Origin: Spirosoma radiotolerans
GTDB lineage: Bacteria; Bacteroidota; Bacteroidia; Cytophagales; Spirosomataceae
Assembly (NCBI RefSeq): GCF_000974425.1
Contig: NZ_CP010429.1
Coordinates: 2,108,001 to 2,172,000 of the forward strand
Length of the DNA stretch: 64,000 nt
Direction: 5' to 3'
Under the pieces are notes generated by a model, which worked only from the letters and a program-made list of their open reading frames with translations, was not told the origin of the DNA and made no database searches. Positions 33,936-43,439 of this stretch are shown here, in pieces. The translations under genes and the position numbers were made by a program. Position 1 is the first letter of the stretch. Every line of letters starts with the position of its first letter.

Positions 33936-34198
33936 ATGGCTACGATTGTCAATCATCTCGCTATTCCACTCCTGCCCGAAACCGATATACTGGTCGTTGG
34001 GGTAGGGCCGGCGGGCTGCGTAGCGGCTCTGGCTGCGGCTGGAGAAGGAGGGGACTCTCGATGATGCTGGTCGAACGGTACGGCTTTCCGGGCGGCAGTT
34101 CCATTCAAATGCTCGATACGTTTTATGGATTTTTTACGCACGATGCCCACGCATCGTGCCGGTCGATGGGGCAGCACAACAGCGTTACGGACGGGTAA
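33936..34198 (+). pseudogene. FAD-dependent oxidoreductase remnant
   Basis: The first frame (33936-34064) begins MATIVNHLAIP and has the dinucleotide-binding segment DILVVGVGPAGCVAAL. It stops at TGA 34062-34064. The same protein continues in another frame from 34061 (MMLVERYGFPGGSS), ending at 34198. A frameshift joins them, and everything after ~90 residues is missing; intact family members are several hundred residues long. It directly follows the SIS gene and was probably the third gene of that operon. Confidence 0.75.
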
Positions 34199-34216
34199 TC
34201 GCCCGTGCCGCCGACT

Positions 34217-34257
34217 ATGCCGTTAAAGCGCTCCATGTTTGAGCGCTTTAACGGCAT
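34217..34257. terminator. strong hairpin between convergent units
   Basis: Perfect 17-bp arms (34217-34233 and 34241-34257) with a 7-base loop lie between the plus-strand sugar operon and the minus-strand propeller gene. The position suits bidirectional termination. Confidence 0.65.
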
Positions 34258-34298
34258 ATGTCAGTTAATCAGTAGTTTGCACAAAATACAGAAGATCA

Positions 34299-37200
34299 CT
34301 ACTGTCTCGGCGCTGACAGCACGACATCGGGAATGGTAACTTTATCAAGCTGTGCTTGGCGACATTGGGTGTTGAATCGGCTAATGTCATCCTGAATCAG
34401 CTTGTTCATGTCTGTTTTCAGCGGTTGCCAGATGGCGTTCAATTCGGATAGTCGCTCCTGCTGACCGGCGGTAACGGTGGGCGTGTTTACATCCAGTTCG
34501 CCTTTCAGGAAGATGTAGTCGGCACTCAGCTTGTTTTCGAAATTAATGACATCGTCGTTTGATTTCGACTTTGGCTGAATCACTTTCTCTTCCCACAGCT
34601 TGATCTTTTTGGCCAAGGCCCGACCCGAGTCCGCGACTGCTTTGAGGTTCGGTTTATCGTCGATAAGCTCGACCAGATCGTTGATTTGCTTCTGGGCTTT
34701 GCGCATCCGGTTAACACCCAAATGAATCTCTTTAACGCCCTCTTCAATACCCATGAGCGTTTTCTGTTGTTGCTCATAATCAGTCGCTGGTGCGCTAATT
34801 CGGGGGTCGGGCAGAATGGTAAACGTTACCTGTTTTTCCTGTTTTCCTAATTTTAGCCTGGCCTGGTAGCGGCCGGGTGCCAGTTTACGACCACTGTAGT
34901 TGCCCTCGATAAATACGTTTTCGATGGCAGGCAATGTCTCGGCACGCATATCCCACACAAACCGATTCAGGCCAGGCCGCATGGTCAGCGTTGGCTCGGG
35001 GGATGGCCCGCCCGGAAACTGAACAAATTTCTTGTTTTTCTTACTGCTGAATGTGCGCAGGGTAGTGCCCTGATCCGACCTGATTTCCATCGTCATCGTC
35101 GCGCTGGTATCCACTTTGGCCGGGAGCTGGTAATACAGGACGACACCCGTAGAGGGGTTCGTACCCGCAAATCCACTGCGGCCGGGACTACTGCCCGCAT
35201 CTTCATCATCCTCTTCCTCAACCACTTTATCCAGCGCACTTCCACCCGATACGCGATAGGTATCTTCAGGTTTGTACACAAACAGGCTGTCCTTGCTCAG
35301 TTTCTCGTTGTATTGCCGAATCGGCCCCAGATCGTCCAGAATCCAGAATGACCGACCCGCTGTTGCCGCAATCAGGTCGCCTTGGTGAACTTTCAGGTCG
35401 GTAACGGGGCTAACCGGCAGATTGAGTTGCCAGGGCCGCCAGCTGGCCCCGCTGTTGTAGGATATATACAGACCCGTTTCCGTACCGGCATAGAGCAGGC
35501 CTTTGCGCTCGGGGTCTTCCCGAACCGTTCGGGTAAAAGCGCCGTAGGGGATTCCCTTGACTATTTTTGTCCAGGTTTTGCCGTAGTCGGTCGTTTTATA
35601 CATGGCCGGGGTAAAGTCGTTGACCTTGTACCGGGTGGTGGCAATGTAGGCCGTTGCTTTGTCGTGGGGCGACACTTCGATGCAGTTGATTAACGTCTCC
35701 TCCAGACCCGCCGGGGTTACGTTGGTCCAGGTCTTGCCCCCGTCGCGGGTGAGCTGAACCAGGCCATCGTCGCTGCCAGTCCAGAGCGTGCCTTTTTCGG
35801 TTGGTGACTCCAGTACGTAGGTAATGGTGGCGTAATTTTCGCCACCGGCTCCTTCATTGGTGTAGGGCGCACCACCCCAGCCGAGTTTGGTCGAGTCATG
35901 ACGTGTCAGATCGGGCGAAACGGTTGTCCAGCTTTTTCCCAGATCAGTCGTTTTAAAGAGCTTATTCCCCGCATGATAAAAGGCGTTGGGCTCGTGTTTC
36001 GACCAGATGATGGGTGCGTTCCAGTTGAAGCGGTACTTCATTGTTTTGGCCTGCAACGCCTGATACTGAATCGGCGACACCATAATGGGTTTGCCCTCGT
36101 GGGTTTGCTGGTCGAGCACTTCGATGGTGCCCTGATAACTGCCGCCCATTACATACCGTGGATCATCGGGGTTGAAGGCCAGAAACGCACTTTCGCCACC
36201 GGCGGATGGGAACCAGTCTTTGTCGGTTATGCCATTGCCCGCCGTTGTTCGGCTGGCGATCATCACCGAGGTGTTGTCCTGCTGACCGCCATAGACATTG
36301 TACGGGAAACGATTATCGGCATTGATCCGGTAGAATTGCGCCGTGGGCTGGTTGTTCTCCGACGACCACGATTTGCCGCCATTGAACGAAATGGCGCCCC
36401 CGCCGTCGTTACTCAAGAACAGGTTTTTGTTGTTCTTCGGGCTGATCCACAGGTGGTGATGGTCGCCATGAGAACCCGCTACCGGGCTGAACGTCTTGCC
36501 TCCATCGATGGATTTCAGCACCGATGTGTTGAGGACATACACCGTATTTTCGTCGACCGGATCGGCAAAGATTTCGATGTAATACCAGGCCCGTTGTACG
36601 GTCCGGTGGTCTTTACTGACCCGATTCCAACTTTTGCCCGCATCGTCGGACAGGAAAACGCCCCCTTTTTCGGTTTTTGTGTCGGATTCGATCACGGCGT
36701 ACACCCGATTCGGGTTAGCCTTGGAAACAGAAATGCCCATTTTACCCAGTTCTTTGGGTAGCCCCTTGTCCAGCTTCGTCCAGGTTTCGCCCGCATCGGT
36801 CGATTTGTAAAGGCCGCTGCCTTTGCCGCCACTCTGCACCTGCCAGGGCAACCGCCGGTAATCCCACATCGACGCGTACAGAATGCGCGGGTTGGTCATG
36901 TCCATACTCAGGTCGTTACAGCCCGTATTTTCATCGACGAACAAGACTTTTTTCCAGGTTTTACCCCCGTCGATGGTTTTGTAGATTCCGCGCTCAGCCG
37001 ACGAGCCGTGCAACGCCCCCTGCGCGGCCACAAACACCACATCGGGGTTTTGCGGATGCACGCGAACGGCAGCAATGTGCCGGGTAAGGTCCAGACCGAG
37101 GTGTTGCCAGGTTTTACCGGCATCGGTCGATTTATAGACGCCATCGCCGTAGGAGGTCATGACCCCACGGGGAGCGTGTTCGCCCATACCGACATACACC

Positions 37201-37544
37201 ACGGCTGGGTCAGCCTCGCAAACGCCAATCGCGCCCACCGACGAGGTCTTCAGCTGACCATCGGTGATGTTCTTCCAGGTCATACCCGCATCGTCTGTTT
37301 TCCAGACGCCCCCGCCCACCGTACCCATGTAGTAAAGCTGTGGGTCGCTGGTTACGCCAGCCCCCGCTACCGAACGACCTCCCCGGAAAGGGCCGATATT
37401 TCGCCACTTAACGGGCTTGAAATACGGGTCATTAGTAAGAGCCGAATCCGCGACCGCCGTCGCTTTTTTGGCTTGTTTTGGCTTCTGCGCCAGCAAGGGG
37501 CTGGCAAATAGGAATGAAAAGAGGAAGAATAGAATCTTTTGCAT
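34299..37544 (-). CDS. secreted VPS10/sortilin-like Asp-box propeller protein (paralogue 1)
   Basis: A 1081-residue exported protein with a signal peptide ([19 protein letters not shown]). Most of it is beta-propeller with ten or more Asp-box repeats ([32 protein letters not shown]). A C-terminal beta domain and a helical tail follow. Such proteins are annotated as glycosyl hydrolase- or sialidase-like, but no catalytic set is identified here. It lies next to the heme uptake operon. Confidence 0.88.
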   Translation of the reverse strand: MQKILFFLFSFLFASPLLAQKPKQAKKATAVADSALTNDPYFKPVKWRNIGPFRGGRSVAGAGVTSDPQLYYMGTVGGGVWKTDDAGMTWKNITDGQLKTSSVGAIGVCEADPAVVYVGMGEHAPRGVMTSYGDGVYKSTDAGKTWQHLGLDLTRHIAAVRVHPQNPDVVFVAAQGALHGSSAERGIYKTIDGGKTWKKVLFVDENTGCNDLSMDMTNPRILYASMWDYRRLPWQVQSGGKGSGLYKSTDAGETWTKLDKGLPKELGKMGISVSKANPNRVYAVIESDTKTEKGGVFLSDDAGKSWNRVSKDHRTVQRAWYYIEIFADPVDENTVYVLNTSVLKSIDGGKTFSPVAGSHGDHHHLWISPKNNKNLFLSNDGGGAISFNGGKSWSSENNQPTAQFYRINADNRFPYNVYGGQQDNTSVMIASRTTAGNGITDKDWFPSAGGESAFLAFNPDDPRYVMGGSYQGTIEVLDQQTHEGKPIMVSPIQYQALQAKTMKYRFNWNAPIIWSKHEPNAFYHAGNKLFKTTDLGKSWTTVSPDLTRHDSTKLGWGGAPYTNEGAGGENYATITYVLESPTEKGTLWTGSDDGLVQLTRDGGKTWTNVTPAGLEETLINCIEVSPHDKATAYIATTRYKVNDFTPAMYKTTDYGKTWTKIVKGIPYGAFTRTVREDPERKGLLYAGTETGLYISYNSGASWRPWQLNLPVSPVTDLKVHQGDLIAATAGRSFWILDDLGPIRQYNEKLSKDSLFVYKPEDTYRVSGGSALDKVVEEEDDEDAGSSPGRSGFAGTNPSTGVVLYYQLPAKVDTSATMTMEIRSDQGTTLRTFSSKKNKKFVQFPGGPSPEPTLTMRPGLNRFVWDMRAETLPAIENVFIEGNYSGRKLAPGRYQARLKLGKQEKQVTFTILPDPRISAPATDYEQQQKTLMGIEEGVKEIHLGVNRMRKAQKQINDLVELIDDKPNLKAVADSGRALAKKIKLWEEKVIQPKSKSNDDVINFENKLSADYIFLKGELDVNTPTVTAGQQERLSELNAIWQPLKTDMNKLIQDDISRFNTQCRQAQLDKVTIPDVVLSAPRQ

Positions 37545-37588
37545 GACAGCTGATTAGCAGAATAATCGTCAAGCAAGATAGGGTGAAA

Positions 37589-38368
37589 TTAGCAAATCAT
37601 CACGCGCCTGCCGGTCTCCGGATGCGTCAAAAAATAAGGTTTCAACTTGAAGACGGCTTCGATAGCTGCTTCGGTAAGTACCTCGTCGGCAGAGCCAATG
37701 CCGTAGATGCGCGCCTGATCCATCAGGATAACTTTCTGGGCGTACTGAAAAGCCAGATTGATGTCGTGTACAATAACGAACACGACCATATTCTCAGCGG
37801 CCAGCTCGCGCACCAGACTCAGAATCTGATGCTGGTAGTGAATATCCAGTGCTGAAATGGGTTCATCCAGGAAAAGGTATTTGACCGACGTATCGTTCGG
37901 TTGACGATGGAGTTGGGCCAGCACCCGCGCTAAATGCACCTTCTGTTTTTCGCCACCCGAAAGGGAAGCAAACGCACGGGTTCTGAACGAAAACATGCCT
38001 ACGGCTTCCAGGCAATCGTCGGCAATCTGTTTATCCAGATGGGTCGGGTTCAGATCGAAATAAGGGTAGCGCCCCATCATGACAACCTCCGCTACGCTCA
38101 GATCGAACGGCAGCGACAGCAATTGGGAGAGCACCGCTTTCTGCCGCGCCTGTGTTGCCAGTGGAATGGAGGTAAGAAGTTGATCGCCATACCAGACCTG
38201 CCCCTGCTGGGGCGTTTCGGTGCCGGTCAGCAATTTGAGCAGTGTACTTTTTCCGGCCCCATTTGGGCCTAATACCATCGTGAACTCGCCCGGTAACAGG
38301 TTCAGCGACACGTTGTCAATCAGGCGATTCCCGCCAATTTGAAATGATAGGTTTTCCGCCCTAAGCAT
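37589..38368 (-). CDS. hmuV: heme ABC transporter ATP-binding protein
   Basis: A 259-residue ABC ATPase with Walker A GPNGAGKSTLLKLL, signature LSGGEKQKVHLAR and Walker B YLFLDEPISALD. I chose the start MLRAENLSFQIGG at 38368, preceded by AAGGAGG, a strong ribosome-binding site; it overlaps the permease stop by 8 bases. The longer frame to 38437 is within the permease gene. It powers import of heme or chelated iron with the permease and binding protein next to it. Confidence 0.9.
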   Translation of the reverse strand: MLRAENLSFQIGGNRLIDNVSLNLLPGEFTMVLGPNGAGKSTLLKLLTGTETPQQGQVWYGDQLLTSIPLATQARQKAVLSQLLSLPFDLSVAEVVMMGRYPYFDLNPTHLDKQIADDCLEAVGMFSFRTRAFASLSGGEKQKVHLARVLAQLHRQPNDTSVKYLFLDEPISALDIHYQHQILSLVRELAAENMVVFVIVHDINLAFQYAQKVILMDQARIYGIGSADEVLTEAAIEAVFKLKPYFLTHPETGRRVMIC

Positions 38369-39428
38369 AAAAACCTCCTTTCTGAAACGATCGCGCATTG
38401 CGAACCAGCAGCCAGATAAACACCGGCGCTCCGACAAAAGCGGTGATCACACCAATCGGAAATTCGGCCGGCGCCACCAGCCGCCGGGCAATGGTGTCGG
38501 CCATCGTCAGTAAGGCACCACCCAGCAGGGCGGAAGCAATAACCAGGAACCGATTATCCGATGTTTTTAGCAACCGCAACAGGTGTGGCACCACCAGCCC
38601 GACGAACGAAATTACCCCAACCATCGCCGTGCCGATAGCCACTAGCAACGTATTCAATAGAAGCACCTGAATCTTGAGCCGGTCGATGTTGTAGCCCAGA
38701 TGCCGCACTTCATCTTCCCCTAAAATCAGGATGTTCAACGCTTTGGTGAAGCGCAGGGCCAGCAGAATGCCGATCACCGTAACAGGGAAAACAAGGGCGA
38801 ACTGCGTCCAGTCGGCGCCGGAAAAAGTGCCCAGATTCCAGAAGGTGATGGAGCGGGCTTGCGGGTCGCGGGCGATGTAGGAGAGAAACCCTGTGCCGCC
38901 AGCCGCCAGCGCGTTGATGGCAATACCCCCCAGAATCATCGTAGCCACATTCACTTTGCCGCTTATCGACGCAATTCGGTACACGAGCAACGTAGCGGCA
39001 AAGGCAAAGGTAAAGGCGACGCAGGGGAGCAGAAACAGCCCCAGAGCGTCGGTAAAAGCCCAGTTGATATTCTTGCCGAGCACGAAGACCAGAGCTGCTC
39101 CCAATGCTGCGCCGGAACTGGTACCCACCAGTCCCGGCTCAACGATTGGGTTGCGAAACAACGCCTGCATCAGCACCCCCGACACGGATAATCCAGCCCC
39201 GACCGTAGCACAAAGCAGCACGCGCGGAAGCCGTATTTGCAGGAAAAGCCCCTCCGAAACCGGATCGACGGTGGCCGATGACAAACCCAGTCCGTGCCGC
39301 AAAATGTGGTTGATGTCGTCGAACGTTAAGTCGACGGCCCCAATCCGCAGGGCGGCTATGAGGGTGAGCAGCAGGAGGGTAGCTAAAAGACTGTACCAGG
39401 TGCCGGGCGATAAGGAGGCTAATTTCAT
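38361..39428 (-). CDS. hmuU: heme/iron ABC transporter permease, FecCD family
   Basis: A 355-residue polytopic inner-membrane protein of the FecCD/BtuC type, with roughly ten hydrophobic segments. GLSVSGVLMQALFRNPIVEPGLVGTSSGA is the conserved region. Its start overlaps the stop of the binding-protein gene by one base, and its stop overlaps hmuV, so translation is coupled. Confidence 0.92.
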   Translation of the reverse strand: MKLASLSPGTWYSLLATLLLLTLIAALRIGAVDLTFDDINHILRHGLGLSSATVDPVSEGLFLQIRLPRVLLCATVGAGLSVSGVLMQALFRNPIVEPGLVGTSSGAALGAALVFVLGKNINWAFTDALGLFLLPCVAFTFAFAATLLVYRIASISGKVNVATMILGGIAINALAAGGTGFLSYIARDPQARSITFWNLGTFSGADWTQFALVFPVTVIGILLALRFTKALNILILGEDEVRHLGYNIDRLKIQVLLLNTLLVAIGTAMVGVISFVGLVVPHLLRLLKTSDNRFLVIASALLGGALLTMADTIARRLVAPAEFPIGVITAFVGAPVFIWLLVRNARSFQKGGFYA

Positions 39429-40297
39429 TATTGGTGAATCAACTTCATGAGCATCAGAACGTTTTCGCCCGTTCGGGGACCGAGGTAGATCAGGTCGTGT
39501 TCTTCGATGCGGTAAATCTTTTTGTTTTTACCCGCAGGCGTCAACGCGATGCCGGGGAGCGTGGCTAACTTATCGGCATTCCCCAGCCGGTCGTAGCCGA
39601 AATCCGTTACCAGAATGATGTCGGGCTGGGCTTTGCTGATGATTTCGGGGCTGAGGGGTTTCATGCCTTTCAGGGTGTCCATTACGTTTTTGCCGCCTGC
39701 CATTTCCAGCATATAAGAGGCCGTTCCGGCTTTGCCGATCACCAGGTAATTATTAATGACCCGGCCAAAATGGATAATGGCAACTTTGGGCGTGGTTTTG
39801 TACTGTTTTACGCTCTCGGCTGCTTTGGCCAGATCGGCGTCCAGCTTCGTTTTCAGACTGTCGGCTTGTTTCTGGGCGCCAAACTGAGCGGCCAGGGTAT
39901 CAAACAGCGCCTTGACCTCGGGGATGGTGTGCGCATCCTTAAAGACTTTCATCGGTACCCCCACTTTTTCCAGTTGCTGCATGACGGCTTCCGGGGCCAC
40001 GTTTCCATCGTGGTAAACCACCGTTGGTTTTAGAGCAATAATCCCTTCGGCATTGAGCATACGGTGGTAGCCCACTTTGGTCAATTTCTGGGCGGCTGGC
40101 GGATAGGTACTCGACAGGTCAACGCCTACCAGTTGGTTACCGGCGCCGAGGGCATAAATCAGTTCGGTCAGCTGTTTTGCCACGCAAACAATTCGTTGCT
40201 TACCGGTTGAGGCTGCCTGGTCTTTCTGGGTAGACGTACAGGCTGTGAGAGCAAGCAAAACGAGGGTTATTGATAAGGATATTTTGTAGATTTTCAT
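39428..40297 (-). CDS. hmuT: heme-binding periplasmic lipoprotein
   Basis: A 289-residue substrate-binding protein of the cobalamin/ferrisiderophore type. The signal peptide ends in a lipobox (LTAC, Cys about residue 19), so it is tethered to a membrane. IVCVAKQLTELIYALGAGNQLVGVD and VGYHRMLNAEGIIALKPTVV match hemin-binding proteins of the HmuT group. Confidence 0.88.
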   Translation of the reverse strand: MKIYKISLSITLVLLALTACTSTQKDQAASTGKQRIVCVAKQLTELIYALGAGNQLVGVDLSSTYPPAAQKLTKVGYHRMLNAEGIIALKPTVVYHDGNVAPEAVMQQLEKVGVPMKVFKDAHTIPEVKALFDTLAAQFGAQKQADSLKTKLDADLAKAAESVKQYKTTPKVAIIHFGRVINNYLVIGKAGTASYMLEMAGGKNVMDTLKGMKPLSPEIISKAQPDIILVTDFGYDRLGNADKLATLPGIALTPAGKNKKIYRIEEHDLIYLGPRTGENVLMLMKLIHQ

Positions 40298-40306
40298 TGA
40301 TTAGTA

Positions 40307-40401
40307 GAGACGCCTATCTGCGTCTCGATTTGCCGGATGGTATTCCGGATGGATGGGATGGTATTGCTGACGCAAATGGAGGAGACGCCTATTGGCGTCT
40401 C
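40307..40401. repeat. two GAGACGC palindromic repeats
   Basis: Two short hairpins lie between the TonB receptor and hmuT: GAGACGC/GCGTCTC (40307-40313 with 40320-40326) and GAGACGCC-TATT-GGCGTCTC (40382-40401). They look like copies of one dispersed palindromic repeat. Confidence 0.55.
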
Positions 40402-40405
40402 TACA

Positions 40406-42748
40406 CTAAAAAATATACTTTAGCATTGCCCCTGAATAAAAGGTAATCTTTGGGGATGGGTTGTACGCTAAGGGACGGTTATTCGCCGGGTTGGCAAGGT
40501 TAAGGAAAACCAGCGAGGAATACGTACTACTCAGCATATTATCTGAACCGACGTATACATCCAGGTTTAAATGAGTGCCCAGCGCGCTGCGGTACCCCAG
40601 CTTTCCATTGACGAGCGTGTAGGCGGGCGCAAAATGGTTGTTCGGCAGGTTAATGGGCATCTTATCGACATACATCATCGTCCCGTTCAGGTAGAAACCG
40701 GGCCGGACTTCGATGTCCACACCAGCATTCAGAAGATTTGGCGCAATACCGGATTCTTTCTTGCCCGTATAATCGACCGTTTTGGCGTCGCTGTTGTTGT
40801 CACTTTTGTAGTCCTTGTAATAGAAATCATTGTACGTGTAGGACACAAACGGGCGGATCAACGATACGGCTCCGGCTGCTGGACGATAGGCGTATTGAAC
40901 GGCCAGTTCCAGGCCATTGTGCTGTACTTTTCCGGCGTTGGTCGTTATCGAATAGGCTGGTACCGTCGAAGTAGCCGCGAAGCCCTGCGGAACCAGTTTG
41001 TCGCTCACCATCATGGTAAAATAGGCGATTTCGTAGGTAAGCGTCTTGTTCAGGAAACTCCCTTTGCTACCAATCTCATAACTCGTCCCCAACTCCGGCC
41101 GAAGATCGTAATTCACGACGCCCGTCTGCGCGACAACGACCTGATTGGTACCCGGTGCAGAATATCCCTGGCTGGCGCTGGCGTAGAACGATACGTTATT
41201 CGTGGCCTGATAGGCCAGTGCGGCCCGGGGCGCTAGTATGGGTTTGAAGCGTTTATACCCCGATACGTTAACGTATGCGGGCGTGGTTGTGGCAGCACGC
41301 ATGTCGGTAATGCCATACTCGACATAGTTCAGTCCGGCACCCGCCGACAGGGTTAATTTTGGCGCTATTTGCAACGCGGCCTGCGCAAAGACGCTGTACT
41401 GCATCGCCTGTATTTCCAGATCGGAGCGGAGGGCGCCAAGGATACCATTCGACAAGCCGTACCCTTTGGCGTAGTTGAAGTTCTTCAGAAACTCGCCACC
41501 GATACTAACCGTTGGGCGGAGTGGGCTGGCGTCGTTGCTGTAAGTGAATACTGAACGGCCGCCAAATTTGAACTTGTTCGTCTTGTTGACCCCGGCTGCA
41601 AAGGGCTGGTCTATTACCTGGCCACCCACAAAAATCGTTGTTTTGTTGGCGAACCGATCGGTAAACTGATAGTTATGGCTGATGCCAGCCCGAGCGCTCT
41701 CCGTTTTGATGCTGGCATTGTTGCTGACATAAGCCGGATCGGAGCTTTCGGGTTGCTCCAGAATCGCCACACTGTCTATTTCACCCGCCAGCAGGTCATA
41801 CGAATTGGTGTATCCCACAAAGACCGACATCGACCGTTTGGCGCTCATGTAGGTGTCGCTGGTGATACTCAGGAAGTCTTTCGTTGAGCCACCATGTACC
41901 CGAAAACCATCGTATTTCTGGTGGCCGTAGTTGATGTTCAGGCTAGTGTTGTCTGAACCAGTCTTAAGGGATGTATTTGTGCGGAACAAGCCATAGGACC
42001 CGGCCAAAACCTGCTGGCTGATGCTCGTTTTGCCAATAGGCGCCCGTTCGGTATATAGGTTGACGACTCCGCCAATCGCGTTACCATAGGCACTGGATGC
42101 GGGGCCTTTTAATACCTCGACCCGGCTGAGGGTAGTGAAATCAATGTCATCCAGAAAGGTCGTTCCATCGGCGTCGGTCAGGGGAATATCGTTCAGATAG
42201 GCTTTGTAGCCAACGCCGTTGAAGTTCGTCTGGTTGCCATACCCGCGAATAACGATCCGGTTTCCGGCGGCTATGGTCCGCATCTCGACCTTCACACCGG
42301 GAATCAGGTTTACGTAATTCTGGAGGTGAAGTCCGTTCGTTCGCTGAATATCCCGGCTGGTAATCAGACCGACGGCACCCGCTGTACGCTGAATCGTTTG
42401 GGGCGCTGAGTAGCCCGATACGATCACTTCGTTCAGATCGGTATTGGATGGGTCCAGCTCGATGGTCAGGCTGCGCGTAGTCGCTTTAACGCCGACCGTT
42501 AGCGTTTGGTACCCAATGGCTGAGAACTGCAGTTGATCTCCTTCATTGGCCGACAGGCTGAATTCGCCTTTGTCATCGGCGGTTGTACCTCGCTGAGTGC
42601 CAGTGATTAAGACTGATGCGCCAGCAATGGGTTGCGCATTCGTAGGGTCGACGATACGTCCTGTCAGCGCCAGTTGAGCGAACACCGCCGGGCAGAAGGC
42701 TGTGAGCAGAAGCAGTGTAAGCGTAAATTTTGTATATAGAAATTTCAT
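40406..42748 (-). CDS. TonB-dependent receptor, probably for heme
   Basis: A 780-residue outer-membrane receptor from the Met at 42748, with signal peptide MKFLYTKFTLTLLLLTAFC. A carboxypeptidase-regulatory-like domain follows (LTGRIVDPTNAQPIAGASVLI), then a plug domain (about 100-220) and a 22-strand-type barrel ending in Phe (MLKYIF). It should bind the ligand at the surface and pass it to HmuT. A longer frame reaches 42793. Confidence 0.92.
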   Translation of the reverse strand: MKFLYTKFTLTLLLLTAFCPAVFAQLALTGRIVDPTNAQPIAGASVLITGTQRGTTADDKGEFSLSANEGDQLQFSAIGYQTLTVGVKATTRSLTIELDPSNTDLNEVIVSGYSAPQTIQRTAGAVGLITSRDIQRTNGLHLQNYVNLIPGVKVEMRTIAAGNRIVIRGYGNQTNFNGVGYKAYLNDIPLTDADGTTFLDDIDFTTLSRVEVLKGPASSAYGNAIGGVVNLYTERAPIGKTSISQQVLAGSYGLFRTNTSLKTGSDNTSLNINYGHQKYDGFRVHGGSTKDFLSITSDTYMSAKRSMSVFVGYTNSYDLLAGEIDSVAILEQPESSDPAYVSNNASIKTESARAGISHNYQFTDRFANKTTIFVGGQVIDQPFAAGVNKTNKFKFGGRSVFTYSNDASPLRPTVSIGGEFLKNFNYAKGYGLSNGILGALRSDLEIQAMQYSVFAQAALQIAPKLTLSAGAGLNYVEYGITDMRAATTTPAYVNVSGYKRFKPILAPRAALAYQATNNVSFYASASQGYSAPGTNQVVVAQTGVVNYDLRPELGTSYEIGSKGSFLNKTLTYEIAYFTMMVSDKLVPQGFAATSTVPAYSITTNAGKVQHNGLELAVQYAYRPAAGAVSLIRPFVSYTYNDFYYKDYKSDNNSDAKTVDYTGKKESGIAPNLLNAGVDIEVRPGFYLNGTMMYVDKMPINLPNNHFAPAYTLVNGKLGYRSALGTHLNLDVYVGSDNMLSSTYSSLVFLNLANPANNRPLAYNPSPKITFYSGAMLKYIF

Positions 42749-42844
42749 GAGTCGTTTGATAAAATGAAAATAGAATCCCAGCGGAAAGGGCATACCTATC
42801 CTGAAGGCTGATCTAGCGGTCAGCTAGCTACAAACAGTAAGATT

Positions 42845-43396
42845 CTATACATTAGGGGGAGGAGACAGCACGTCTAAGTAAGGACGTGCGGCCCGGCGCG
42901 AACAGTACTGAAAAATCGGGCGTAGATCGCGTATCGCGGGCAACACAAGCTGGCAGAAGGTCGTTGGGGCCGGCAGATCGAAAAAAGGTCGCCACTTTAT
43001 GTATTTTCGTTGGCTGCCTGATCGGGCGCCAGGCGTCTGGCCGACATGCGCTGTTTCCTCATACAGCCAGGGGGCCTGGCGCTTCAACTCGGTTTCTTCT
43101 TCGTCCCGAAAGCCGTACACATAAACCGTATCCGAACGGACCTCCCGGTAGAGCACGTCGACCATCTGCCCCATCCATTCAAATTCATTTTCAGTAACCA
43201 GAAAATCGGTCGTATGCGACAGTTCGGCCTTGGGCATGACGATACGAACCAGCTTGTCGGACGCAACGTATGACTGATGAGCGAAGGCCCATTTGGCAAG
43301 GAATGCCCGGGCATAGTAATAGCCGTAAAGACCTGTCAGGGCCAGAATAGCCGTCACCACCAGTGTACGTACCACCGAAATACGCCCAATCGACAT
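42845..43396 (-). CDS. hypothetical protein upstream of the heme receptor
   Basis: A 183-residue protein with one N-terminal membrane segment (VRTLVVTAILALTGLYGYYYA) and an acidic middle. It lies 96 bases upstream of the receptor start on the same strand, so it could lead the heme operon. No family recognised. Confidence 0.65.
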   Translation of the reverse strand: MSIGRISVVRTLVVTAILALTGLYGYYYARAFLAKWAFAHQSYVASDKLVRIVMPKAELSHTTDFLVTENEFEWMGQMVDVLYREVRSDTVYVYGFRDEEETELKRQAPWLYEETAHVGQTPGARSGSQRKYIKWRPFFDLPAPTTFCQLVLPAIRDLRPIFQYCSRRAARPYLDVLSPPPNV

Positions 43397-43439
43397 CCGT
43401 TTTTGCTTAGTATCCCGACCCTATCAGGGCCGCTGGTTG

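Noticed and set aside
35898-36761. Long plus-strand frames opposite the propeller genes (also 47742-48623, 44505-45005)
   Set aside because: They are antisense shadows of repeat-rich propeller genes with low stop frequency, and carry no signal or domain.
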